From contig JALEHA010000256.1 of assembly GCA_022763315.1 (NCBI GenBank), positions 1-43,157 on the forward strand: 43,157 nt of DNA, written 5' to 3'. The notes under the pieces are model-generated. The model had not been told where the DNA came from, searched no databases, and saw only the letters and a list, made by a program, of their open reading frames with translations. The position numbers were made by a program, and so were the translations under genes. Positions 1 through 7,967 of this stretch are shown here, in pieces. This DNA comes from Algiphilus sp. (lineage in GTDB: Bacteria; Pseudomonadota; Gammaproteobacteria; Nevskiales; Nevskiaceae). Position 1 is the first letter of the stretch. Every line of letters begins with the position of its first letter.

Positions 1-297
1 GAGGCGGGGCACGTGCGCTATGACGAGCAGCGCCCCAAGGTCAGCAAGAATGTCCAGGTCGGCGCGCAGCTCCGCATTCGGCGGGGTCAGGAGGATTTCG
101 AGATCACGGTCCTGGCGCTTTCCGACCAGCGACGCGGCGCGCCGGAAGCGCAACGCCTGTACCAGGAACACGCCGACAGTGTCGAGCGACGCGAGCAGGC
201 CCGGCTTGAGCGACGCGCCAACCGTATGCCGCAACCGGATGGTCGACCGGACCGCCGCGACCGCCGCGCCCTGCGCCGCTTCAAGACCGGCGACTAG
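1..297 (+). CDS. hslR: Ribosome-associated heat shock protein Hsp15 (C-terminal part, 5' end outside window)
   Basis: The reading frame is open from base 1 and ends at TAG 295-297, giving 98 visible residues, so the N-terminal start of the S4 RNA-binding domain lies outside the window. The visible part has the end of the S4 fold (GHVRYDEQRPK...VGAQLRIRRG), then EQRRxA-like and YxE-type segments, and a very basic C-terminal tail ending RRDRRALRRFKTGD, as in E. coli Hsp15. Known role of the family: it binds free 50S subunits that carry nascent chains and helps recycle them after heat stress. A GTG at 13 could be misread as a start, but the homology continues upstream of it. Confidence 0.9.
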   Translation, partial: EAGHVRYDEQRPKVSKNVQVGAQLRIRRGQEDFEITVLALSDQRRGAPEAQRLYQEHADSVERREQARLERRANRMPQPDGRPDRRDRRALRRFKTGD

Positions 298-373
298 GCC
301 CTGCCCCGCCGCCCTGCCTGCGTTACCCTTTGCCCATGAGTCAACCTCCTCGCAACCAGCACTGCACAAGGGC

Positions 374-1708
374 ATGACGGCCAAGATTCACGACGCGGCC
401 GCGGCCGTTCTCCTGCACGAGGGCCAGGTACTCCTGGTCCAGCGTCACGCCCATCTGTCCGCTTTCCCCGGCTACTGGGCCTTCCCGGGCGGCAAGGTGG
501 ATGCCGCCGACCGGATCGACGGCGAGGACCTGGCGCTGGCGCGACAGCGCGCCATGGCGCGCGAGGTGCACGAGGAGATTGGGGTCGATCTGCCAACCAT
601 GCTGGCAGACCACCTGGTGGCGGATATGGCCGAAATCGGCGCCGCCACGACCCCCTCAGTGGCAACCCATCGTTTTGCCACGCATTTCTTTCGGGTCGAT
701 CTTCGCATTCGGCCCGAATTGGTGCTGGAACCCGGGGAGATTGCCGACGCCCAGTGGCGCACTCCGGAAGAATGGGTCACCGCCTGGCGCGAAGGCCGAT
801 TGCTGTGCGCCCCGCCCACGGTGGCCATTCTGCAGGCGCTGACCGCTGACCCGACCGCGCAGAGCGCGCCAGATCTCACCCGTGACTTCGAGCCGGCGGA
901 TCGCATTGCCTATGTCGAGCCGGTGGGTGGCCTGCGCATCCTGCCCGTGCGCTCGCACACGATTCCGCCCGCGCAGCACACCAACTGCGTCTACATCGTG
1001 GGCAGCGGCCTGCTGATCGATCCCTCGCCGGCATCGGATGCAGAGCTGCAGCGGCTGGAAACGGCCATCGCCGACTGGCCGCTGGACGCGATCTTCCTCA
1101 CCCACCATCACCCCGACCACTGCGAGCGCGCCAATATGCTGGCGCGCGCACACGATGTGCCGCTGCGCTGTTCAGCCGATACGCGCGCACGCATCACCGC
1201 GCGAGAAGGCAAGCAGTGGTTCGATGGCGTCACCGTGGAATGCGTTGCGGATGGCGACCGTATCGCCACCTGGCAAGGGGAAGCGGTGCATGCCATCGCG
1301 GTCCCAGGGCACGACGCCGGCCAGCTGGCCCCCACCGCGGCCTCGCGTGCCTGGTCGCTGGTCTCCGACCTGATCCAGGGCGTAGGGACCGTGGTGGTGG
1401 GGGGAGACGAGGGCGACATGGCGCAGTATTTTGCGTCGCTGGAGCGCATCATCGCCCTCGACCCGATGGTCATCGTTCCCTCCCACGGCATGGCGATGGG
1501 TGGCACCTGGAAGCTGCAGGCCACCCTCGCCCATCGTGAGATGCGCGAGCAACAGGTTGCCCGCCTGTTCGACGCCGGCGAGAGCGTCGAGCGCATCGTC
1601 GAACACATCTACGGCGACAGCACGCCGCCGTTCCTGATCCCGCTGGCGCGGGTCAATGTCGAGTCCCATCTGCACAAGCTGCGCCAGGAAGGGCGCATCG
1701 CGGCCTGA
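374..1708 (+). CDS. NUDIX hydrolase / metallo-beta-lactamase (LACTB2-like) fusion protein
   Basis: This 444-residue protein has two catalytic domains. Residues 1 to about 155 are a NUDIX domain: GGKV at 39-42, then an insertion before REVHEEIG at 63-70, as in the NUDT19-like branch that acts on CoA derivatives. Residues from about 175 to the end are an MBL fold with THHHPDH at 243-249, then VPGHDAGQ, a metal-ligand-type Asp in VSDLIQGVGT and VPSHG. A C-terminal helical part (LIPLARVNVESHLHKL) matches the winged-helix tail of LACTB2-like proteins. ATG 374 is chosen because the NUDIX homology starts right after it; the frame is open further upstream but the sequence there is unlike any protein. 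It is the last rightward gene before the convergent DUF3108 gene. Substrates cannot be told from sequence. Confidence 0.85.
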   Translation: MTAKIHDAAAAVLLHEGQVLLVQRHAHLSAFPGYWAFPGGKVDAADRIDGEDLALARQRAMAREVHEEIGVDLPTMLADHLVADMAEIGAATTPSVATHRFATHFFRVDLRIRPELVLEPGEIADAQWRTPEEWVTAWREGRLLCAPPTVAILQALTADPTAQSAPDLTRDFEPADRIAYVEPVGGLRILPVRSHTIPPAQHTNCVYIVGSGLLIDPSPASDAELQRLETAIADWPLDAIFLTHHHPDHCERANMLARAHDVPLRCSADTRARITAREGKQWFDGVTVECVADGDRIATWQGEAVHAIAVPGHDAGQLAPTAASRAWSLVSDLIQGVGTVVVGGDEGDMAQYFASLERIIALDPMVIVPSHGMAMGGTWKLQATLAHREMREQQVARLFDAGESVERIVEHIYGDSTPPFLIPLARVNVESHLHKLRQEGRIAA

Positions 1709-1746
1709 GCTGACGCGTGAAAGGGTGCGGTCGATGCCCTCCGCCG

Positions 1747-2478
1747 TCAGTCGCTATCTCGTGGGATGTATTGCTGCAATTCCATGCGCAGCTGGACCTT
1801 GCCATCCTTGCCGGATTCCACCTTCACCGGCATATAGCCAGCCTCCGGAGCGACCCAGTAGCGGCTGATGCGATCGGTCTCGATACGCCCGATGAGAAAG
1901 GCGTCGTAGCGGCCGGCCGGCACCTTCACCGATTCTTCGCCCTTCACTTCCAGCGTGTATTCACGCATGCGATCGTCCTCGACCATGGTGAAGGTGTACT
2001 GCCCATCCGGCGGTTCCGGCGCCTGCTGCATCACCCAGGCGCGCACGGCCTGGTGCATACCGAAGCGGTCCTGCGCATTGTCCGGCATCGTGCGCGTCTG
2101 TCCGGCGCCGCGGACTTCGCCCTTGACCGCGTCGAAGTCCAGTTCGAAGCTCTCATCGCCGTGCTTGAACTGAAAACGCACCGGGCGCACCTGGCCGTCG
2201 ATGAGGCAGAAATGGCTGACCTCCTCGGGCTCGCCGTAGAAGACGCGCACCATAGCGCGCGGCTTGGCGGTCGAGTGGTAGCGGTAGCAGTAGGTGCCTT
2301 CGCGCTGCAGTTCCAGCGTGATCTCGCCCAGTCGGATTCCGTTCCAGGTCGCCGTGTAGACCGCGGTGAAGGTCGGCAGTACCTGTACCGGATCGCCAGC
2401 GGCGCCCACTGCACCGCCTGGTCCCGATGCCGCTGCCGCCAGCGTGGCCGCCTGTACCCAACGTTGAATGCGCATCAT
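1747..2478 (-). CDS. DUF3108 domain-containing exported protein
   Basis: This 243-residue protein has an N-terminal basic and Ala-rich signal-like segment (MMRIQRWVQAATLAAAASG...AVGAAGD), then a beta-rich body: FTAVYTATWNGIRLGEITLEL, YCYRYHSTAKPRAM and ending near GYMPVKVESGKDGKVQLRMEL. That pattern is typical of DUF3108 proteins, which are predicted periplasmic and have no established biochemical function. Its ATG (2476-2478) shares one base with the purN stop, so translation is probably coupled to purN. DUF3108 genes downstream of purN are common in Xanthomonadales-like genomes. A second ATG one codon later could equally be used. Confidence 0.85.
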   Translation of the reverse strand: MMRIQRWVQAATLAAAASGPGGAVGAAGDPVQVLPTFTAVYTATWNGIRLGEITLELQREGTYCYRYHSTAKPRAMVRVFYGEPEEVSHFCLIDGQVRPVRFQFKHGDESFELDFDAVKGEVRGAGQTRTMPDNAQDRFGMHQAVRAWVMQQAPEPPDGQYTFTMVEDDRMREYTLEVKGEESVKVPAGRYDAFLIGRIETDRISRYWVAPEAGYMPVKVESGKDGKVQLRMELQQYIPRDSD

Positions 2479-3137
2479 CAGAAGCCTTCCTCAAGAGCCG
2501 TCATGTCCAGGGGCGCGCGCAGCGGCGCGCCATTGAAGTACACAGTGCTCTGGCGGCATTGCACGCGTCCGGCACAGGCCCAGGCCACCGCCTGCGGATA
2601 GATGCGCAGCTCGATGTCCGACATGACGCGTTCCGCCAAGCCTGCCTCGTCATCTTCCGGGTGCACCCTGCATGCCCCCTGAATGACCACTGGGCCGCCA
2701 TCGAGTTCGTCGGTCACGAAGTGCACGCTGGCGCCGTGCTCGGCGTCACCCGCTTCCAGGGCGGACCGATGGGTATGCAAGCCCCGATGGCGTGGCAGCA
2801 ACGAGGGGTGGATATTCAGCATGCGACCGCCAAAGCGCTGCACGAAGGGGGCGCCGAGGACGCGCATGAAGCCAGCCAGGATGACCCAGTCCGGCTGCGA
2901 TCCTTCTACGGCGTCGGCCAGAGCAGCATCGAAATCGGTCCGCGTGGCAAAGCCACGATGATCCAGCGTCCGGCGCGCGATACCGGCCTGCTCGGCGAAT
3001 TCCAGCGCCGCTGCCTGCGGCTGATTGCATACCACCCGGGTGATGCATCCATCGATGCGCCCGTCCGCACAGGCGGCGTGAAGAGCGCGCAGATTCCGGC
3101 CGCGCCCGGACACGAGCACGCACAGACGTGCCGTCAT
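2478..3137 (-). CDS. purN: Phosphoribosylglycinamide formyltransferase 1 (GAR transformylase)
   Basis: The enzyme transfers a formyl group from 10-formyl-THF to GAR, step 3 of de novo purine synthesis, in the cytosol. At 219 residues it has normal length. Visible motifs are the N-terminal phosphate loop VLVSGRGRNLRAL, the catalytic Asn and His in MLNIHPSLLP, and the catalytic Asp in TDELDGGPVV. The start ATG at 3137 overlaps the purM stop as ATGA; an open frame continues upstream to 3275 but lies inside purM and is not PurN-like. Oddity: the loop reads SGRGRN, whereas SGxGSN is usual. PurM makes AIR two steps later in the same pathway. Confidence 0.96.
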   Translation of the reverse strand: MTARLCVLVSGRGRNLRALHAACADGRIDGCITRVVCNQPQAAALEFAEQAGIARRTLDHRGFATRTDFDAALADAVEGSQPDWVILAGFMRVLGAPFVQRFGGRMLNIHPSLLPRHRGLHTHRSALEAGDAEHGASVHFVTDELDGGPVVIQGACRVHPEDDEAGLAERVMSDIELRIYPQAVAWACAGRVQCRQSTVYFNGAPLRAPLDMTALEEGF

Positions 3138-4168
3138 GCGCTGTAGCGGACGCTTTGCTCGGAGCTTTCCTCGACCGCACCGATCACCACCGGCGCCTCG
3201 CCCGCGTCGCGCAGGCAGGCCAGCGCGTCTTCGACCCGTTCCGCCGGGACCGCGATCACAAAGCCGATGCCGCAATTGAAGGTGCGCAGCATCTCCAGCG
3301 GATCGACATTGCCCGCCTCGGCCAGCCAGTCGAAGAGCGCGGGTCGCTTCCAGGCGTCCGCGTCGATGCGTGCGCCGCAGCCTTCGGGCAGAAAGCGCGG
3401 CACGTTCTCGGTGAGGCCACCCCCGGTGATGTGGGCCATGCCGTGCACCGGTACCTTGGCCAAGAGATCGCGCACTGGTGCGCAGTAGATGCGCGTGGGC
3501 TTGAGTAAATGATCGCCCAAGGCTTCGCCGTCCAGCATTTCGTCCATGCTCGATCCGTGCCGCGCCAGGATGGCGCGCACCAGCGAATAGCCATTGGCGT
3601 GCAGACCGGAGGAGGGCAAGCCGATCAGCCCATCGCCGGCGCGCACGCGCTGGCGGCCGTCGACGATGGCGTCAGCCTCGACCACGCCCACCGCGAAGCC
3701 CGCCAGATCGAAGTCGCCACTGCCGTACATGCCCGGCATCTCAGCGGTTTCGCCGCCGATCAGCGCGCAGCCCGCCTGCGTGCAGCCATCGGCGATGCCG
3801 GCCACCACGTCGGCGGCGACCTTACGGTCAAGCACGCCCGTGGCGTAGTAGTCCAGGAAGAACAGCGGTTCTGCGCCGAGACAAAGAATATCGTTGACGC
3901 ACATGGCCACCAGGTCAACGCCCAGGCCTCGCACGCGCTCGCTGTCGATGGCAAGACGCAGCTTGGTGCCCACGCCATCGGTGCCCGAAACCAGCACCGG
4001 GTCCTTGTAGCCCTTGGGAATACGCATCAGCGCGCCAAATCCGCCCACCGCACCCAGGGTTTCGGGCCGCTGGGTGGGCGCTGCCAGGCGCTTGATGTCG
4101 TCGACCAACGCGTCGGCTTCGTCGATATCCACACCGGCATCGCGGTAGGTCATGGAGGATTGGGTCAT
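3134..4168 (-). CDS. purM: Phosphoribosylformylglycinamidine cyclo-ligase (AIR synthetase)
   Basis: This 344-residue ATP-dependent enzyme closes FGAM to AIR in purine synthesis. Visible landmarks are the N-terminal SMTYRDAGVDIDEADALV, the glycine-rich VSGTDGVGTKLRLA, the MCVNDI segment and the LIGGETAEMPGMY signature. The first ATG of the frame (4168) gives a length close to E. coli PurM and keeps the conserved YRDAGVDI near residue 8. It is the first gene of a leftward purM-purN-DUF3108 operon and overlaps purN by four bases. The 115-bp gap to the divergent perM contains no recognisable PurR palindrome. Confidence 0.97.
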   Translation of the reverse strand: MTQSSMTYRDAGVDIDEADALVDDIKRLAAPTQRPETLGAVGGFGALMRIPKGYKDPVLVSGTDGVGTKLRLAIDSERVRGLGVDLVAMCVNDILCLGAEPLFFLDYYATGVLDRKVAADVVAGIADGCTQAGCALIGGETAEMPGMYGSGDFDLAGFAVGVVEADAIVDGRQRVRAGDGLIGLPSSGLHANGYSLVRAILARHGSSMDEMLDGEALGDHLLKPTRIYCAPVRDLLAKVPVHGMAHITGGGLTENVPRFLPEGCGARIDADAWKRPALFDWLAEAGNVDPLEMLRTFNCGIGFVIAVPAERVEDALACLRDAGEAPVVIGAVEESSEQSVRYSA

Positions 4169-4205
4169 ACCTGGGTGCGTCTCAGCTGGTCAGGAGGTGG
4201 TGGCG

Positions 4206-4213
4206 ATATTATT
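4206..4213. promoter_or_regulatory. AT-rich patch in the purM/perM divergent intergenic region (possible -10)
   Basis: ATATTATT (TAATAT on the minus strand) is the only AT-rich stretch in the 115-bp divergent region 4169-4283. It could supply a -10 element for purM (minus) or perM (plus). No convincing -35 is visible at the right spacing on either strand, so this is only a candidate. Confidence 0.25.
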
Positions 4214-4283
4214 GCAGGGTGTACCGCTTTCGCGCCGCCGCCCTTCGCGCCCCGGCATGCCACTCCTCCCGAAGCCGAGCCCC

Positions 4284-5351
4284 ATGACTGAGCACCGCGC
4301 CGAAACCCTGATCTGGATCAGCGCCGGGATCGCCCTGCTGATCCTGCTCTGGCTGCTCACGCCCATTCTGTTGCCCTTTGTGCTGGGTGCGGCGCTGGCC
4401 TACCTCGGCGACCCCATCGTCGACCGTTTGGAGCGTTGGCGAATGTCGCGCACCACGGGGGTGACCATCGTATTCACCGTCATCACCTTGGGCGCACTGC
4501 TGGTCACTGCACTGCTGATTCCGCTGCTGCAGCAGCAGGTCCAGGTCTTTCTGCAGCGCGTACCGGAGTACCTGCAGTGGGCGCAGGATGTGCTCCTCCC
4601 CACCATCGGTGTGCAGATTCCGGAAGGCGGCCGCATCGACGCCGAAAGCCTACGCAGCCTGGTCCAGGAAAACTGGGAGCAGGCCGGCAGCATCGTGCGC
4701 GAGCTGCTGCTGCACGCAACGCGCTCCACCGGCACCTTGCTGACTTTGGTGGTCAACATCCTGATGGTGCCCGTGGTGACCTTTTACCTGCTGCGCGACT
4801 GGGACCGTCTGCTCGCATGGCTCGACACCATGATTCCTCGCCGCATGATCGGTAAGGTGCGCGAAATCGCGCGCGAGACCGATGACGTCCTGGCCGCATT
4901 CCTGCGTGGGCAATTGGCCGTCATGACCTCACTTGCGGTGATCTACAGCACCGGTCTCTGGATCGCCGGCCTGGACCTGGCCCTGCTCATCGGCATCGGC
5001 GCCGGACTGGTCAGCTTCGTCCCCTATCTCGGCCTCTTCGTCGGCCTCACGGCTGCGGTCATCGCCATGCTGTTCCAGGAGCAGGCCCTGCTGCCGGTGA
5101 TCTGGGTGCTGCTGGTCTTCGGGATCGGACAGATCCTCGAAACCGCCGTGCTGACGCCCTTGCTGGTTGGAGACCGCATCGGCCTGCATCCGGTGGCGGT
5201 GATCTTCGCCATCCTCGCCGGCGGTCAGCTGTTCGGCTTCGTGGGGGTGCTGTTGGCGTTGCCCGCCTCCGCCGGCATCGCTGTACTGCTGCGCCACACC
5301 AAGCAGCGCTGGCTGCACAGCCCGCTGTACGCAGGCCCTGGCGATGACTGA
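4284..5351 (+). CDS. perM: AI-2E family (PerM-like) inner-membrane protein
   Basis: This 355-residue polytopic protein starts MTEHRAETLIWISAGIALLI and shows the family layout: two N-terminal membrane helices, a helix after the RMSRTTGVTIVF segment, a soluble middle of about 100 residues, and four to five C-terminal helices containing SFVPYLG and GDRIGLHPVAVIFAILAGG, both characteristic of the AI-2E/PerM family. Family members are putative transporters; some export autoinducer-2 and others act as ion antiporters, so the substrate here is unknown. ATG 4284 is preferred over the in-frame ATG at 4257 because the family usually starts just before the first helix. The 3' end overlaps hda by eight bases. 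Confidence 0.9.
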   Translation: MTEHRAETLIWISAGIALLILLWLLTPILLPFVLGAALAYLGDPIVDRLERWRMSRTTGVTIVFTVITLGALLVTALLIPLLQQQVQVFLQRVPEYLQWAQDVLLPTIGVQIPEGGRIDAESLRSLVQENWEQAGSIVRELLLHATRSTGTLLTLVVNILMVPVVTFYLLRDWDRLLAWLDTMIPRRMIGKVREIARETDDVLAAFLRGQLAVMTSLAVIYSTGLWIAGLDLALLIGIGAGLVSFVPYLGLFVGLTAAVIAMLFQEQALLPVIWVLLVFGIGQILETAVLTPLLVGDRIGLHPVAVIFAILAGGQLFGFVGVLLALPASAGIAVLLRHTKQRWLHSPLYAGPGDD

Positions 5352-6030
5352 GCCGGTCTGGCCCGAACAGCTCCCCCTTGCTGTGGCGCGACGGCCTCAC
5401 CCGACGCTGGAAGGCTTCATCGTTGGAGACAATGCCGAGGCCGTGCACGCGCTTCGCCATCATTCCGGGCTGCTCTACCTGAGCGGCCCGACGGGCAGCG
5501 GCAAGAGCCATCTGCTGCGTGCCCGCGCCCGCGCTGGCAATGGGGCGCGCTACCTCACGGGCGAGGACATCGCCGAATCGGCCAGCGGTCTGCTCGCTGG
5601 CGCCGACGCCGCACCTTGGCTGGGCGTGGACGATATCGCTGAGCTGGCGCACGCGCGCGACGCCGCCATTACGCTCGCCCGCGTTGTCGATCGTCGTAGC
5701 GCGGCAGCGCTACCCACCGTGGTGACGGCACGGCTCGACGTAGCTTCGCTCCCGGATGTGCTGCGCGACCTGCAGACCCGCCTCTCTCAAGGCACGGCCT
5801 TTCGCCTACGGCCGCCAGACGAGGAAACGCTGGCGCGCTGGCTGGATCAGCGCGCTAGCGAGCGGGGGCTTGCGCTCGCCGAGGCCGCGTCGGCCTGGCT
5901 GCTGCGTCATCTGCCGCGCGACCCTGGGCATCTGGATGAGGCGCTGCAACGGCTGGATGTGGCGGCGCTCGCGGCCAAGCGGCACCGCATCACCGCACCC
6001 TTTGCGCGCTCCGTGTTGGGCGACCGCTAG
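5344..6030 (+). CDS. hda: DnaA regulatory inactivator Hda
   Basis: This 228-residue AAA+ protein is DnaA-like but lacks the DNA-binding domain. Near the N-terminus, QLPLAV (residues 9-14) fits the hexapeptide by which Hda docks on the DnaN sliding clamp. SGPTGSGKSHLL is the Walker A motif and the LGVDDIAEL segment carries the Walker B Asp pair. Known role: clamp-bound Hda stimulates ATP hydrolysis by DnaA after replication starts. The start lies inside the end of perM, indicating coupling. perM-hda adjacency is common in gammaproteobacteria. The last base triplet overlaps the stop of the convergent DUF2069 gene. Confidence 0.92.
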   Translation: MTEPVWPEQLPLAVARRPHPTLEGFIVGDNAEAVHALRHHSGLLYLSGPTGSGKSHLLRARARAGNGARYLTGEDIAESASGLLAGADAAPWLGVDDIAELAHARDAAITLARVVDRRSAAALPTVVTARLDVASLPDVLRDLQTRLSQGTAFRLRPPDEETLARWLDQRASERGLALAEAASAWLLRHLPRDPGHLDEALQRLDVAALAAKRHRITAPFARSVLGDR

Positions 6031-6404
6031 CGATCCGGCGCGGCCATGGCCGCTTGGGCGGCGGCGCGTCGGCGTTCCACCGCGGCAAAGCGCACGTAGG
6101 TGGTGCTGCTCAGGAAGAGCGCCGCACCCAGGCAGGCCACCAGGAAGGCGCCTGGCTGATCCCGGAACACGAGGCCGATGCCGATGTAGCCAACAATGAT
6201 CAGGCTCAGCAGCGCATGCGCGTAACTGCTGCGACGCACCAGCCAGGGCAGGAACAGCAACAAGGGTAGCGCGGCCAACCAGGCGACCGGCCCGTTGGCT
6301 GCCAGCACCGCGAGCAGCCCCACGTGCAGGCACAGGCCAAGCGCCCAGACCACGGCGGCTGGCGTCACCGCCTGCTTGATGCTTGCGCTCTCCTGCTTGG
6401 CCAC
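6027..6404 (-). CDS. DUF2069 domain-containing membrane protein
   Basis: This 125-residue protein has four predicted membrane helices (around AVVWALGLCLHVGLL, WLAALPLLLFLPWL, ALLSLIIVGYIGIGLVF and AFLVACLGAALFLSS) and a basic, Ala-rich tail (VERRRAAAQAAMAAPDR). The FxDxPG-like segment VFRDQPGA between the third and fourth helices matches the DUF2069 family, small inner-membrane proteins of unknown function often found next to wrbA and hda. Its stop codon shares the bases CTA with the hda stop on the other strand. Confidence 0.85.
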   Translation of the reverse strand: MAKQESASIKQAVTPAAVVWALGLCLHVGLLAVLAANGPVAWLAALPLLLFLPWLVRRSSYAHALLSLIIVGYIGIGLVFRDQPGAFLVACLGAALFLSSTTYVRFAAVERRRAAAQAAMAAPDR

Positions 6405-6468
6405 GCTCTGACCTCCTGGCTCGAGATTGCTTCCAATGCGCCCGACAATGGGCGATGCGACGCGGCCT

Positions 6469-7799
<1,331 letters not shown>

Positions 7800-7940
7800 G
7801 GAACCTCCCGTTCTCCCGCATTCATTGTTCTGGCAGACCGCCCCGCCGGCGCGCCGTATGGCGCGTTTCCAACAGCAGCCCCCGGTCGGTCTGGCGAAGG
7901 CCTAAGCCTAAAGCAAGGCAAAGCATTACACATCTGGCGA

Positions 7941-7958
7941 CGCCGGGTGACGCCGGCG
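7941..7958 (-). terminator. Short GC hairpin after the penicillin acylase gene
   Basis: CGCCGG (7941-7946) and CCGGCG (7953-7958) form a perfect six-bp stem with a six-base loop, starting about 10 bases past the acylase stop on the minus strand. No U tract follows, so it is at best a weak or factor-dependent terminator. The rest of the 168-bp gap 7800-7967 shows no gene; it should contain the promoter of the beta-barrel gene, but no convincing -35/-10 pair was found. Confidence 0.3.
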
Positions 7959-7967
7959 GCGCTGTGC

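Noticed and set aside
1709..1746. A terminator between the convergent NUDIX-MBL and DUF3108 genes
   Set aside because: The 38-base gap shows neither a stable hairpin nor a T tract.
4169..4283. A PurR operator in the purM/perM gap
   Set aside because: No palindrome resembling the PurR site is present, only an isolated AT-rich patch.
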